A stretch of DNA of 64,000 nt from Pseudomonas sp. CC6-YY-74 (GTDB lineage: Bacteria; Pseudomonadota; Gammaproteobacteria; Pseudomonadales; Pseudomonadaceae): NCBI RefSeq assembly GCF_002025205.1, contig NZ_CP019947.1:813501-877500 (forward strand), in the 5' to 3' direction. A program made the position numbers and the translations under genes. Positions 9,610-19,294 of the stretch are shown in pieces (position 1 is the stretch's first letter; the number at the start of each line of letters is the position of its first letter). The notes beneath the pieces were generated by a model. It searched no databases and was not told the origin of the DNA. It saw nothing but the letters and a program-made list of their open reading frames with translations.

Positions 9610-10572
9610 ATGCACATCTCTTCCGGTCGCTGGCTTTATGGCCTGTTCCTGGCGCTACTCACTGCTCTGCTCTGGGGCGTTTTGCCGATCAAACTCAAAC
9701 AAGTACTGCAGGTAATGGACCCGGTCACGGTCACCTGGTATCGACTGCTGGTGTCCGGTTCGATTCTGCTGACTTATTTGGCCGTGTCCCAAGGCTTGCC
9801 GCGTTTCCGCCCTCTGGGCCGCAAGGGCCCCTGGCTTCTCGCCTTAGCGATTGCCGGGTTAAGTGCCAATTATGTGCTCTATCTGACCGGCCTGAACCTG
9901 CTTAGTCCCGGCACCACGCAATTGGTGATCCAGGTCGCACCGATCTTGCTGCTGATCAGTAGTCTGTTCGTCTTCCGCGAGCGTTTCAGTCTCGGCCAGG
10001 GTATTGGTCTGGCCGTGCTGCTGTGCGGTTTTGTGCTGTTTTTCAATCAGCGCTTGGGCGAATTGCTGACCTCGTTGAGCGCTTACACCGCCGGGGTTCT
10101 GATCGTGCTGCTGGCCGCGGTTGTCTGGACGTTTTACGGCTTGGCGCAAAAGCAGTTGCTGACGGTGTGGAATTCGTTGCAGGTGATGATGGTGATCTAC
10201 TTGGCCTGCGCACTGTTGTTGACCCCTTGGGCGCAGCCGCAGCAGGTCTTCGAGTTGAGTTCGTTGCAGGCATGGCTGCTGTTCGCCTGCTGCCTGAATA
10301 CCCTGGTGGCCTATGGTGCGTTCGCCGAGGCGCTGGCGCATTGGGAGGCCTCGCGGGTCAGTGCAACGCTGGCGATCACGCCGCTGGTGACATTCGGCTC
10401 GGTAGCACTGGCGGCGACCTGGTGGCCTGAGCATGTCCGGCCCGAGCAGATCAATTGGATAGCCTACGGCGGCGCGGCGCTGGTGGTGCTGGGATCGGCA
10501 CTGACTGCCCTGGGCCCGTCGCTGATGGCCAGCCTGCGTGCCCGGCGGTTGCGTATCGCAGCGCAGTTGTAG
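9610..10572 (+). CDS. DMT-superfamily transporter (EamA family)
   Basis: A 320-residue inner-membrane protein with about ten hydrophobic helices arranged as two EamA repeats (about 8-140 and 155-300). The signatures LLWGVLPIKLKQ and WYRLLVSGSILL in the first half, and SRVSATLAITPLVTFGS in the second, are typical of drug/metabolite exporters; the substrate cannot be read from sequence. It stands alone, with 246 bp upstream. Its TAG stop is the TAG inside the repeat that begins at 10569. Confidence 0.88.
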   Translation: MHISSGRWLYGLFLALLTALLWGVLPIKLKQVLQVMDPVTVTWYRLLVSGSILLTYLAVSQGLPRFRPLGRKGPWLLALAIAGLSANYVLYLTGLNLLSPGTTQLVIQVAPILLLISSLFVFRERFSLGQGIGLAVLLCGFVLFFNQRLGELLTSLSAYTAGVLIVLLAAVVWTFYGLAQKQLLTVWNSLQVMMVIYLACALLLTPWAQPQQVFELSSLQAWLLFACCLNTLVAYGAFAEALAHWEASRVSATLAITPLVTFGSVALAATWWPEHVRPEQINWIAYGGAALVVLGSALTALGPSLMASLRARRLRIAAQL

Positions 10573-10730
10573 GCTGGGTTAGCGGCGTATGCGAACAGTC
10601 TGAATGTGATAGCGGTATCGAGTGCCATGTCACCTGGCACCGCGTCGGCCGGGACACCGCCATGGTGGGTTACGACGGGCCAAGTCCTGGGGCATGGCAC
10701 CATTTCTGCGTGCGCCTGACCCACCCTGCG
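10569..10730. repeat. Interspersed palindromic repeat (GGGTTAG...CTGACCCACC type)
   Basis: Begins with GTAGGCTGGGTTAGCGGCG and ends with GTGCGCCTGACCCACCCTGC, with an inner GGTGGGTTACGACGG. The same building blocks occur at 14984-15170, 20881-21038 and, reduced, at 23262-23290. The first bases provide the stop codon of the EamA gene. Confidence 0.6.
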
Positions 10731-10762
10731 CTCTGCATGCCCGTCGTGCGCGCCTGGTCGCT

Positions 10763-11383
10763 TCAGGCGCGGCTGCCGAGTGTTTCGGCACGACGTAGCC
10801 AGCTCTGCCGTTGCTCCTCGCTGGAGGGGCGTACCGGGGCGAACTCGCTCAGGCGCCGGGTTTTGATGCCGCTGAAGCCAAGGATGGTGCGCGTCATCTG
10901 CCGATGCGCCGGCGCGCCATAGACCCAGCGGAAGTACCAGGGCGGGGTGTCTAGGGTCACCAGTAAATCGGCGGTACGGCCGCTCAGCAGTTTGTCCCAC
11001 AGTTGCGAGCGAGCGCGGTACTTGAAGGCGAAGCCGGGTAGGAACACCCGGTCGAAGAAGCCCTTGAGCAGCGCCGGAAAGCCGCCCCACCAGACCGGGT
11101 AGACGAATACCAGATGCTCGGCCCAGTGGATCTGCCGCTGTGCTTCGAGCAAGTCCGGCTCCAGGGTCTGGCTCTGGTCATAGCCGTCGCGCAGCACCGG
11201 GTCGAAGCTCAGTTCGCCGAGTTTCAACTGCCGCACCACATGCCCTTCGTTGCGCGCACCCTGGGCATAGGCTTCGCCTAGGGCGTGGCAGAGGCTGCTG
11301 GTTTTCGGCGTGCCGAGAATCATCAGGATGCGTTTGCCGTCGCCTTCGATTGGGGTGGCACCGCTTTTGGCTGCTTCAGTCAT
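10763..11383 (-). CDS. Flavodoxin-fold NAD(P)H-dependent oxidoreductase
   Basis: A 206-residue cytoplasmic protein of the NAD(P)H:quinone reductase type. The Rossmann-like start [18 protein letters not shown] binds FMN/FAD phosphate. [20 protein letters not shown] at about 97-116 and GFAFKY are the conserved flavodoxin_2 signature. Its ATG at 11383 overlaps the fumC stop by 8 bases and follows GGAGG, so it is the second gene of a fumC operon. By family it would reduce quinones by two electrons; the true acceptor is unknown. Confidence 0.85.
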   Translation of the reverse strand: MTEAAKSGATPIEGDGKRILMILGTPKTSSLCHALGEAYAQGARNEGHVVRQLKLGELSFDPVLRDGYDQSQTLEPDLLEAQRQIHWAEHLVFVYPVWWGGFPALLKGFFDRVFLPGFAFKYRARSQLWDKLLSGRTADLLVTLDTPPWYFRWVYGAPAHRQMTRTILGFSGIKTRRLSEFAPVRPSSEEQRQSWLRRAETLGSRA

Positions 11384-12770
11384 GGTTACCCGCCTCCAGC
11401 ATGGTTTCCGGGCGGACCCAGGCGTCGAATTGTTCTTCTGTCAGATAACCCAGTTGCAGCGCGGCTTCACGCAAGGTGCTGCCGTCCTGATAGGCTTTTT
11501 TGGCGATTTCCGCGGACTTGTCATAGCCAATATGCGGGTTCAGGGCCGTCACCAGCATCAGGCCGCGCTCCAGGTGCGCCGCCATCTGCGCCGCATCCGG
11601 TTGCAGGCCGGCGATGCAGTGCTGCTGGAAGTTTCGACAGCCATCGGCGAGCAAGCGAATCGATTGCAGCAGGTTGTGGATGATCACCGGTTTGAACACG
11701 TTCAATTGCAGATGCCCTTGGCTCGCGGCAAAACCGATGGTGACATCATTGCCCAGGACCTGGCACGCCAGCATCGACAGCGCTTCGCATTGGGTCGGGT
11801 TGACCTTGCCCGGCATGATCGAGCTGCCAGGTTCGTTGGCCGGCAGTTTGACCTCGGCAAATCCTGTACGCGGGCCAGAGCCGAGCAGGCGCAAATCATT
11901 GGCGATTTTCATCAGGGCCACGGCGAGGGTTTTCAGCGCACCGGACAGGCTGGTCAGGGGCTCGTGACCGGCCAGGGCGGCGAACTTGTTGGGCGCGCTG
12001 ACCAGTGGTAGGCCGCTCAAGGCTGCAAGTTCGGCGGCGATGGCTTCGGCAAAGCCCAGGGGCGAATTGAGGCCGGTGCCGACGGCGGTACCGCCTTGAG
12101 CCAGTTCGCAGACCGCTGGCAAGGTTGCCCGGATCGCCCGCTCGGCATAGTCGAGCTGGGTAACGAAGGCAGACAGCTCCTGACCGAAGGTGATCGGCGT
12201 GGCATCCATCATGTGGGTGCGTCCGGTCTTGACCAGCTTGCTGTGGCGGGCGGATTGCTCGGCCAGCCCGCCGGACAGGTCGGCCAGGGCTGGCAGCAAG
12301 TCATGCAGCACGGCGCTGGCAGCGGCGATGTGCATGGCCGTGGGAAAGCAGTCGTTGGAGCTTTGCGCGCGGTTGACGTGATCGTTGGGGTGCACCGGAC
12401 TCTTGCCGCCGCGTGCGCCGCCGGCTAGTTCGTTGGCGCGGCCGGCAATTACCTCGTTGACGTTCATGTTGCTCTGGGTGCCGCTGCCGGTTTGCCAGAC
12501 CACCAAGGGGAATTGCTCATCATGCTGGCCAGCCAATACTTCGTCGGCGGCTTGCTCGATCAGCCTGGCGATGTCTGGCGACAGGTCGCCGATGCGGTCA
12601 TTGACCCGTGCTGCAGATTTCTTGATCAAGGCCAGGGCATGCAGCACGGCCAGGGGCATACGCTCATCGCCGATGGCGAAATTGATCAACGAGCGCTGGG
12701 TTTGCGCGCCCCAGTAGGCCGTTTCAGGCACTTCGATGGGGCCGAGGCTGTCGGTTTCGGTGCGGCTCAT
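11376..12770 (-). CDS. fumC: Class II fumarate hydratase
   Basis: A 464-residue iron-independent fumarase converting fumarate and malate in the citric acid cycle; the homogentisate pathway at 19788-24044 also delivers fumarate. The superfamily signature [11 protein letters not shown] is intact, as are [29 protein letters not shown] and the [17 protein letters not shown] substrate loop. ATG at 12770 is chosen over the longer frame because GGAGAG lies just upstream. In P. aeruginosa the same neighbours (reductase, DUF2804, DUF2059, BolA) surround one of its fumC copies. Confidence 0.96.
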   Translation of the reverse strand: MSRTETDSLGPIEVPETAYWGAQTQRSLINFAIGDERMPLAVLHALALIKKSAARVNDRIGDLSPDIARLIEQAADEVLAGQHDEQFPLVVWQTGSGTQSNMNVNEVIAGRANELAGGARGGKSPVHPNDHVNRAQSSNDCFPTAMHIAAASAVLHDLLPALADLSGGLAEQSARHSKLVKTGRTHMMDATPITFGQELSAFVTQLDYAERAIRATLPAVCELAQGGTAVGTGLNSPLGFAEAIAAELAALSGLPLVSAPNKFAALAGHEPLTSLSGALKTLAVALMKIANDLRLLGSGPRTGFAEVKLPANEPGSSIMPGKVNPTQCEALSMLACQVLGNDVTIGFAASQGHLQLNVFKPVIIHNLLQSIRLLADGCRNFQQHCIAGLQPDAAQMAAHLERGLMLVTALNPHIGYDKSAEIAKKAYQDGSTLREAALQLGYLTEEQFDAWVRPETMLEAGNHD

Positions 12771-12808
12771 AGAACTCTCCGGAAGGCGATTCAGCAAGTT
12801 TAGGCCGT

Positions 12809-12822
12809 TGCAAGCGCTTGCA
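12809..12822. promoter_or_regulatory. Perfect palindrome upstream of fumC
   Basis: TGCAAGCGCTTGCA is a 14-base perfect palindrome 39 bases upstream of the fumC ATG, in the 114-bp gap after the DUF2804 gene. GCTTGCGTATGCGCTTGCGG nearby repeats the half-site. It could be an operator; no regulator is assigned. Confidence 0.3.
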
Positions 12823-12884
12823 GGTTCCCTAGCAGACGGTTGGGCTTGCGTATGCGCTTGCGGGTAGTCCTGAACACTACAGGT

Positions 12885-13895
12885 TTACCAGCGAGCATGG
12901 GTTGCGCCCAGCCAGCCTAGCGCTCCGTCAACCGGTACGCATGCCCCGTTGGGGCCGCGCAGTATGCCGTCAAAATGGCCAAACCACTGTTGGGTATCGG
13001 CGTAGAAAGGCCCTAGGCGTGGGCAGGCTTGATGCAACTGCTGCGGGGTGAAGGTCAAGTCGACCCGTTCGGCGGGACTGCTGAGGTGCCACGGAGCCAT
13101 GGGTGACTGGTTTTTTTGCCGGATCAGCACCGACGTGTCCAGATGCAGCAGTTCGCCGCCAAACCACAAGGCGTTTTCCGATAGCCTGCTGTGATCGGTC
13201 CAGCCAGCGCCGAAATTGCCGGCAATGCCGCCCGGTGCGGCAAAGGCGGCGCGCGTCCAATGGCTGCGCAATGGCCAGACGCCGCGGCCAAAGTCCATGG
13301 CAGCAAAGCTTTGTCCGGCTAGGCAACTGTAGTGGCGGTTGCCGAGTTGCACACTGCCGCTGGCTGGCAGGCCCATTTGCCGACAGGTGGCATGAAAATG
13401 CCGTGGCCCGAGTGGGGCGACCAGATTGGCCGAGTCGAGGTGGGCGGGGCGCTGGATGTCCAAGTCAACCTGTAGCGGCTGTCCGCCAATGTCGGGCGCC
13501 GCGACCGTCAGACGCAGGCGGCCCGGCTGTTCGATGACGCGCAGTTGCAGGCGTGGGTGGCAGAATTCATGGCTTTGCTCGGGCTGATCTGGCAGTCCGC
13601 AACCTCGCGCAAGTACGCGCAGTTGGCTATGCGCGATCGCCTGGCCGCTGCTCAGGTCGAGAAAATAGGCGGCGCCGTAGCCGACATAATCGAGGTCAGC
13701 CTGGGTCAGCGAGAGCATCCAGTTTGGGGTGGTGATGCACCAGTGGTTCCAGCGTTTGCGCCGGCCCAAGTGTCCGGGCAGTGCACAGTCAACCTGGGGG
13801 CGGGGAGACCAGCCGATGGCCTGCGGGTTGAGTTGGCCTCGGGAGTCGCACAGCGCTATCGCGGCAGAGGCGTGTGGGCGGGCGAAGCTGTTCAT
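12885..13895 (-). CDS. DUF2804 family protein
   Basis: A 336-residue soluble protein with no signal peptide. The order of motifs (CDSRGQLNPQAIGWSPRP near the N-terminus, KRWNHWCITTPNWMLSLTQADLDYVGYG at 47-74, MDFGRGVWPLRSHW in the middle) matches DUF2804, a beta-rich family of unknown function kept next to fumC in Pseudomonas. It is in the same orientation as fumC, 114 bp ahead. Confidence 0.8.
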   Translation of the reverse strand: MNSFARPHASAAIALCDSRGQLNPQAIGWSPRPQVDCALPGHLGRRKRWNHWCITTPNWMLSLTQADLDYVGYGAAYFLDLSSGQAIAHSQLRVLARGCGLPDQPEQSHEFCHPRLQLRVIEQPGRLRLTVAAPDIGGQPLQVDLDIQRPAHLDSANLVAPLGPRHFHATCRQMGLPASGSVQLGNRHYSCLAGQSFAAMDFGRGVWPLRSHWTRAAFAAPGGIAGNFGAGWTDHSRLSENALWFGGELLHLDTSVLIRQKNQSPMAPWHLSSPAERVDLTFTPQQLHQACPRLGPFYADTQQWFGHFDGILRGPNGACVPVDGALGWLGATHARW

Positions 13896-14142
13896 CGGGC
13901 ACGTCCATGTGTGCGCTGTTACAGATGACGCAGTGGGATTGCCGTCATCGAAGAGCGTAGAGGCTTACTGAGATAAGTTGAGCTTGCCCGCACCTGCAGA
14001 GTTGGGCAAGTGCTGGCATTTTGATCTGTCGGCAAGTAGGCGGCCGATAGGGCCGAGCATACTTGAGTGGTGGACGGGCTTGGGCACAAAATGGTGGATC
14101 ATGGGTCACATACGACTCGACCCATTAAATCCGGAGCATACA

Positions 14143-14643
14143 ATGTCGCGCTTATCTACCCTCTGTGCCGTTGCCGTATTGACCTGTGGCAGCGCCCAGG
14201 CGTTTGCCGATGCCAGCAGTCATGCTGCCGATGCGGAGCGTTTTCTGCAGCTGGCACAAGCTGACAAACTGGTTGTGCCGGTCTATTCCCAGGTGCAACA
14301 GATGTTCGCCCAGCGTTTCGCCGAGAGTGGCACGCCCAAGAGCAAACAGGCTCTGCTGGAAACCTACCAGGCCAAGGCCAATGCCGAGTTGGACCGGGCA
14401 GTCGCCTGGGACAAGCTCAAGCCGGACATGGTCAAGCTCTACACCAGTAATTTCAACGAGCAGGAACTGCAGGAGTTGGTTAGCTTCTACCAGTCGCCAT
14501 TGGGCCAGAAGGTCTTGCAAAAGATGCCGATGCTGACCGAGCAATCGGCGCAGCTGACCCAGGAAAAACTGCAAATAGCGGTACCAAAAGTGAATAAACT
14601 GCTGGCGGATATGTCCGCTGAGCTGGGACCGAAAAAGCCGTGA
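14143..14643 (+). CDS. DUF2059 periplasmic protein
   Basis: A 166-residue protein beginning MSRLSTLCAVAVLTCGSAQA, a clear Sec signal peptide with probable cleavage at AQA or AFA. The mature part is helical and ends with the DUF2059 stretch MVKLYTSNFNEQELQELVSF, SPLGQKVLQKMPML. Function unknown. ATG 14143 is preceded by CCGGAG; the upstream open frame lacks a site. bolA follows 13 bases later, so the two are probably co-transcribed. Confidence 0.85.
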   Translation: MSRLSTLCAVAVLTCGSAQAFADASSHAADAERFLQLAQADKLVVPVYSQVQQMFAQRFAESGTPKSKQALLETYQAKANAELDRAVAWDKLKPDMVKLYTSNFNEQELQELVSFYQSPLGQKVLQKMPMLTEQSAQLTQEKLQIAVPKVNKLLADMSAELGPKKP

Positions 14644-14656
14644 ACGGAGTTTGAAT

Positions 14657-14962
14657 ATGTCGAAACTAGCTCAGCTGCAGAGCGCCTTGGCTGCACTTGA
14701 TCCCCAGCATCTCGAGGTGCTGGACGAAAGTCACATGCACAGCCGAGGGCTGGAAACCCATTACAAGGCGGTGATCGTCAGCCTCGCATTTGCCGGCTTG
14801 AATGCGGTGAAGCGGCACCAGAAGGTTTATGCCAGCCTGGGCGAATTGATGAGCCAGGTGCATGCCCTGGCGTTGCACACCTATACGCCCGAGGAATGGG
14901 CGCAACAGGGGACTGCTCCGAATTCGCCGACCTGCAAGGGCGGCAGCAAGCACGCTAGCTAG
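14657..14962 (+). CDS. bolA: BolA family protein
   Basis: A 101-residue BolA/IbaG-type protein. The core has LEVLDESHMHSRGLETHYKAVIVSLAF and the Gly/His positions of the class II KH-like fold, including a His (HMH) that can take part in iron-sulfur binding with monothiol glutaredoxins. The C-terminal helix QVHALALHTYTPEEW is the family end motif. ATG 14657 follows ACGGAG; a TTG two codons earlier is less likely. Members act in Fe-S handling or morphology control under stress. Confidence 0.9.
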   Translation: MSKLAQLQSALAALDPQHLEVLDESHMHSRGLETHYKAVIVSLAFAGLNAVKRHQKVYASLGELMSQVHALALHTYTPEEWAQQGTAPNSPTCKGGSKHAS

Positions 14963-14983
14963 TGTCGCGTCAGCCCTGAACTG

Positions 14984-15170
14984 TCGGATCACCGTAGGGG
15001 GCGCCGCGCAGGTTAGCGGCGCCAAGCGCTGAGCGCTCAGGCACCGCCAGCGTGGCGCGTCGCGTAACCCTCCAAGCGATCTCCCGTGTTGCGCCGATGG
15101 TGGGTTACGGCGCAACGGATCATGCAGGATCATCGCTATCGGCAGCGTGCGCCTAACCCACCCTATGAGA
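14984..15170. repeat. Interspersed palindromic repeat block in the bolA-trhO gap
   Basis: The 397-bp gap 14963-15359 has no gene. It holds GCAGGTTAGCGGCGCC, GCGTAACCCTCC, GATGGTGGGTTACGGCGC and GTGCGCCTAACCCACCC, the same modules as at 10569-10730 and 20881-21038. The last part (15290-15300, GCCGGCTAACGCCGGC) is a separate short palindrome just ahead of trhO. I see no open frame of substance here. Confidence 0.55.
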
Positions 15171-15359
15171 GACCGTTTACCCGCAGGTTGATCTGTGAGG
15201 CAACACGAGTAGCGCTGTTTGCTCGGCGCTGAGTCAATCCGCCCCTACACGGCAAGCGCCAAGAAACGTAAACTAGACAATGCGCCGGCTAACGCCGGCG
15301 TGTTCGTTTGGAGACCCAGTCCGCCCTTTACGTGGGCGACTACTGAAGGAAGATGTTCG

Positions 15360-16298
15360 ATGAGTGACAAGATAGTCGTCGCCGCGCTGTACAAGTTCGT
15401 CTCCCTGGCGGATTACCAAGCGTTGCGTGAGCCCCTGCTGCAAAGCATGCTGGCCAATGGCGTCAAGGGCACCTTGCTGCTCGCCGAAGAAGGCATCAAT
15501 GGCACCGTCTCCGCCTCGCGCGCCGGTATCGATGGCCTGCTCGCCTGGTTTGCTCTGGATCCGCGCCTGGCGGATGTCGACCATAAAGAGTCGTACTGCG
15601 ATGAACAGCCGTTCTACCGTACCAAGGTCAAGCTGAAGAAGGAGATCGTCACCCTCGGCGTGCCGGGCGTCGACCCCAACCAGCAGGTCGGCACCTATGT
15701 CGAGGCCCATGACTGGAACGCGCTGATCAATGATCCCGAAGTGCTGCTGATCGACACGCGCAACGACTATGAAGTGGCGATCGGCACGTTCGAGGGTGCG
15801 GTCGACCCCAAGACCAAATCGTTTCGCGAGTTTCCCGACTACATCAAGGCGCACTTCGATCCGGCCAGGCACAAAAAAGTGGCGATGTTCTGCACCGGCG
15901 GCATTCGCTGCGAGAAGGCGTCCAGCTACATGCTCGGTGCCGGCTTTGCCGAGGTGTTCCATCTCAAGGGCGGGATCCTCAAGTATCTGGAACAAGTGCC
16001 CCAGGAACAGACCAAGTGGCGGGGTGACTGCTTCGTCTTCGACAATCGGGTCACCGTTCGGCATGACCTGACGGAGGGCGACTATGACCAGTGCCATGCC
16101 TGCCGCACGCCGATTACCGTGCAAGATTGCCAGTCCGAGTACTACACCGTGGGGGTAAGCTGTCCGCATTGTTGGGATTCGCTGCCCGAGAAAACCCGCG
16201 CCGGTGCCCGCGAGCGACAAAAACAGATCGAACTGGCCAAGGCGCGTAACCAGCCCCATCCTCTGGGTTTCAACCCACGCCAAGTCAACGAGGGCTAG
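15360..16298 (+). CDS. trhO: tRNA uridine-34 hydroxylase TrhO (YceA)
   Basis: A 312-residue rhodanese-domain protein that forms 5-hydroxyuridine at wobble position 34 using oxygen. An N-terminal ferredoxin-like domain ([16 protein letters not shown]) precedes the rhodanese domain, whose active loop [11 protein letters not shown] gives Cys178 and Cys184. A C-terminal zinc-type region (CHAC..., CPHC) follows. ATG 15360 follows AAGGAAG; the longer frame runs into repeat DNA. The next gene begins 3 bases after its stop. Confidence 0.94.
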   Translation: MSDKIVVAALYKFVSLADYQALREPLLQSMLANGVKGTLLLAEEGINGTVSASRAGIDGLLAWFALDPRLADVDHKESYCDEQPFYRTKVKLKKEIVTLGVPGVDPNQQVGTYVEAHDWNALINDPEVLLIDTRNDYEVAIGTFEGAVDPKTKSFREFPDYIKAHFDPARHKKVAMFCTGGIRCEKASSYMLGAGFAEVFHLKGGILKYLEQVPQEQTKWRGDCFVFDNRVTVRHDLTEGDYDQCHACRTPITVQDCQSEYYTVGVSCPHCWDSLPEKTRAGARERQKQIELAKARNQPHPLGFNPRQVNEG

Positions 16299-16301
16299 AC
16301 C

Positions 16302-16934
16302 ATGCAAGCACGCTTGCTCTACGTGATGGACCCGATGTGTTCCTGGTGCTGGGGCTTTGCCCCGGTGCTCGAGTCCCTCGCCGAGCAGGCGGCTGCGGTT
16401 GGCGTGCCGTTGCAACTGGTACTCGGCGGCCTGCGGCGTGATAGCGTGGCAGTCGACGCGGCGGCGCGGGTGCGTTATCTGAGCTACTGGCAAGCGGTCA
16501 ATGCCAGTACTGGGCAGTTATTCAATTTCGTCGACGGCTTGCCCGAGGGGCTGGTCTACGATACGGAACCGGCCTGCCGGGCGCTGGTGACTGCGCGTAG
16601 CCTCGATGGGCAAAGCGTCTGGCCACTGGCTCAGTTGATCCAGCGCGCCTTCTATACCAACGGTGTGGATGTCACCCGGGCCAGCGAATTGGTTGCTCTG
16701 GCCGAGCAAGCCGGGATTCCACGGATCGAGTTCGCCGCCGCATTCGACAGTACCGAGCAGCGCGAAGCCACTATGGCCGATTTTAGTTGGGTGCAGGATC
16801 TGGGCATCTCCGGCTTTCCTACCTTGCTGGCCGAATGCAACGGACAATTTGCTCTGTTGACCAATGGATATCAGCCGCTCGAGGTGCTCGCGCCCTTGCT
16901 CGGTCGCTGGCTGGAGCGCGCGCTGCATGCCTGA
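16302..16934 (+). CDS. DsbA-family thioredoxin-like protein (FrnE/DsbA type)
   Basis: A 210-residue cytoplasmic protein of the DsbA fold with the redox motif CSWCWG at 13-18 (MDPMCSWCWGFAP) and the cis-Pro region GISGFPTLL near 168-176. No signal peptide is present, so unlike DsbA it probably acts inside the cell. It sits between trhO (3-base gap) and an ABC exporter (8-base overlap); the three form one operon. Substrate unknown. Confidence 0.85.
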   Translation: MQARLLYVMDPMCSWCWGFAPVLESLAEQAAAVGVPLQLVLGGLRRDSVAVDAAARVRYLSYWQAVNASTGQLFNFVDGLPEGLVYDTEPACRALVTARSLDGQSVWPLAQLIQRAFYTNGVDVTRASELVALAEQAGIPRIEFAAAFDSTEQREATMADFSWVQDLGISGFPTLLAECNGQFALLTNGYQPLEVLAPLLGRWLERALHA

Positions 16935-18705
16935 TCGGTTGAGTTGGGCGGAAATCCGGCGCCTAGCCCTGCATCACAAAAAGGCACTGTTTCTGGCCAA
17001 TCTGGTGGCGTTGTTCGCCACCCTGTGCAGTGTGCCTATCCCCCTGCTACTGCCCTTGTTGGTCGACGAAGTACTGCTCCACGATGGTGACAGCGCGCTC
17101 AAGGTGATGGACCGTTTTCTCCCCGCCGACTGGGAAATCGCGGCCGGCTATATCGGTCTGATGCTGGTACTGACCTTTCTGCTGCGCAGTTCGGCGCTGA
17201 TCTTCAACGTGTTGCAGGCGCGCCTGTTCGCCGGTCTGTCGAAAGACATCATCTACCGTATTCGCATTCGCCTGATCGAGCGGCTCAAGCGTATTTCCCT
17301 CAGCGAATACGAAAGCCTTGGCGGCGGCACGGTGACCACGCACCTGGTCACCGACCTGGAGACCCTAGACAAATTCGTCGGCGAAACCCTTAGCCGCTTT
17401 CTGGTCGCCGTGCTGACGCTGACTGGCACCTCGGCGATTTTGCTGTGGATGCACTGGCAACTGGCGCTGTTGATCCTGTTGTTCAACCCGCTGGTGATCT
17501 ACGCCACGGTGTTGTTGGGCAAGAAGGTCAAGTACCTGAAAAGGCTGGAGAACGACAGTACCTCGCGGTTTACCCAGGCGCTCACCGAAACCCTCGAGGC
17601 GATCCAGGAAATCCGTGCCGGCAATCGCCAGGGTTACTTCCTCGGTCGGCTCGGTGGGCGGGCCCGGGAAGTACGTGACTACGCGGTGGCCTCGCAATGG
17701 AAGACCGATGCCTCGAACCGCGCCAGCGGCTTGCTGTTCCAGTTCGGTATCGACGTGTTTCGCGCGGCGGCCATGCTCACCGTGCTGTTCTCCGACCTGT
17801 CGATCGGCCAGATGCTCGCGGTGTTCAGCTACCTGTGGTTCATGATCGGGCCGGTCGAGCAGTTGCTTAATCTGCAATATGCCTTCTACGCCGCCGGTGG
17901 GGCGCTGGCGCGGATCAACGAGTTGCTCGCGCGTCGTGACGAGCCGCAGTACCTGGGCACAGTCGATCCGTTCACGGGGCGGGACACCGTCGGTATCGAG
18001 GTGCGTGGGCTGACGTTCTCCTACAACGACGAACCGGTGCTGGAAAACCTCAACCTGAGTATCGCGCCGGGTGAAAAGGTGGCCATCGTTGGCGCCAGCG
18101 GAGGGGGCAAAAGCACTCTGGTGCAGCTATTGCTCGGCCTCTATACGCCGCAGGCGGGGATTATTCGCTTCGGTGGCTGCAGCCAGCAGGAAATCGGCCT
18201 GGAAACCGTGCGCGATCAGGTCGCGGTGGTGTTGCAGCACCCGGCGCTGTTCAACGACACGGTGCGCGCCAACCTGTGCATGGGCCGCGAGCGCAGCGAT
18301 GAAGCCTGCTGGCGCGCCCTGGAAATCGCTCAGTTGGCCAGCACCATCGGTGGGCTGGCAAAAGGCCTGGACAGCATCGTCGGGCGCTCCGGTGTGCGCC
18401 TGTCCGGCGGCCAGCGCCAGCGCCTGGCCATCGCCCGCATGGTCCTGGCCGAGCCGAAAGTGGTGATTCTCGACGAGGCCACCTCGGCCCTCGATACCGC
18501 CACTGAGTACGCCTTGCATCAGGCCCTGGGCCAGTTTCTCAACGGCCGCACCACCCTGATCATCGCCCATCGCCTCTCGGCGGTGAAGCAGGCGGACCGG
18601 GTGCTGGTATTCGATGGCGGCAGCGTCGCCGAAGACGGCGATCACCAACAGTTGATTGCCGAGGGTGGGCTGTACGCCAAACTCTATGGGCATTTGCAGC
18701 ACTGA
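16927..18705 (+). CDS. ABC exporter, fused membrane and ATPase domains
   Basis: A 592-residue type I half-exporter. Six membrane helices lie in residues 15-310. The nucleotide-binding domain has Walker A GASGGGKST, signature LSGGQRQR, Walker B VVILDEAT and H-loop IIAHRLSAV. It resembles MsbA/HlyB-like exporters and should work as a homodimer; the substrate is not evident. The ATG at 16927 overlaps the DsbA-like gene by 8 bases, which suggests coupling; the open frame extends further upstream inside that gene and is rejected. Confidence 0.9.
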   Translation: MPDRLSWAEIRRLALHHKKALFLANLVALFATLCSVPIPLLLPLLVDEVLLHDGDSALKVMDRFLPADWEIAAGYIGLMLVLTFLLRSSALIFNVLQARLFAGLSKDIIYRIRIRLIERLKRISLSEYESLGGGTVTTHLVTDLETLDKFVGETLSRFLVAVLTLTGTSAILLWMHWQLALLILLFNPLVIYATVLLGKKVKYLKRLENDSTSRFTQALTETLEAIQEIRAGNRQGYFLGRLGGRAREVRDYAVASQWKTDASNRASGLLFQFGIDVFRAAAMLTVLFSDLSIGQMLAVFSYLWFMIGPVEQLLNLQYAFYAAGGALARINELLARRDEPQYLGTVDPFTGRDTVGIEVRGLTFSYNDEPVLENLNLSIAPGEKVAIVGASGGGKSTLVQLLLGLYTPQAGIIRFGGCSQQEIGLETVRDQVAVVLQHPALFNDTVRANLCMGRERSDEACWRALEIAQLASTIGGLAKGLDSIVGRSGVRLSGGQRQRLAIARMVLAEPKVVILDEATSALDTATEYALHQALGQFLNGRTTLIIAHRLSAVKQADRVLVFDGGSVAEDGDHQQLIAEGGLYAKLYGHLQH

Positions 18706-18709
18706 GGGA

Positions 18710-19294
18710 TTAGGGTGCCGCTGTCGCTGCTGGCGAGCCGCTCGAGTCGCTGGCCCATTGCTGCAGTTGTTGCGTGCGCGCCTGGCTTTCAGCCAGAGTC
18801 TTGTCCAGCGCCTCGTTGTAGTCGCTGAGCCAGCTACGCGAGCCGACTATCATCCCGGCGAGGTCGCGCATGCCGTTTTTCAAGGCGGCAAGGCTCCTCT
18901 GGAAGCTCTGTTCCTGGCCGATCAGGGTATTCGCCACTTGTTGCTGCACGGCTCGGTTGTCGCCGCTGGTCAGCGTCACCGCAGGCTTGTCACTTTGCAG
19001 GGTGCTCAGCTGCTTGTCTTGCCGGGCCACGTGCTCTTCGAGCGCTGCGAGCTGTGTTTGCAGTATCGCTGTCTGCTCTTGCAAGCCCTGGAGCTGGCTG
19101 GCGCCGAGACTTGCGTCCTGCTCGTTGGACGGGCTGAGCAAGGCTATGGTCAGCCAGCTGGCGAGCGTCATTGCCAGCACCGCGGCAAGGATGAAGAGCA
19201 GGATGCGATCGAGTCGGCGGCCTTTCTCCAGCAGTTCTAGGCGTTGTTCTGCGCTGATCGGTTCGCCGCTACTTTCTTGTGGGTCATTGCTCAT
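18710..19294 (-). CDS. Membrane-anchored coiled-coil protein, function unknown
   Basis: A 194-residue bitopic protein. After a polar N-terminus (SAEQRLELLEKGRRLDR) there is one membrane helix at about 31-51 (ILLFILAAVLAMTLASWLTIAL). A Leu/Gln heptad region (ASQLQGLQEQTAILQTQLAALEEH) predicts a coiled coil, followed by a helical periplasmic part. I recognise no named domain. Start ATG 19294 overlaps the stop of the small upstream frame as ATGA. It converges with the ABC exporter, 4 bases between stops. Confidence 0.75.
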   Translation of the reverse strand: MSNDPQESSGEPISAEQRLELLEKGRRLDRILLFILAAVLAMTLASWLTIALLSPSNEQDASLGASQLQGLQEQTAILQTQLAALEEHVARQDKQLSTLQSDKPAVTLTSGDNRAVQQQVANTLIGQEQSFQRSLAALKNGMRDLAGMIVGSRSWLSDYNEALDKTLAESQARTQQLQQWASDSSGSPAATAAP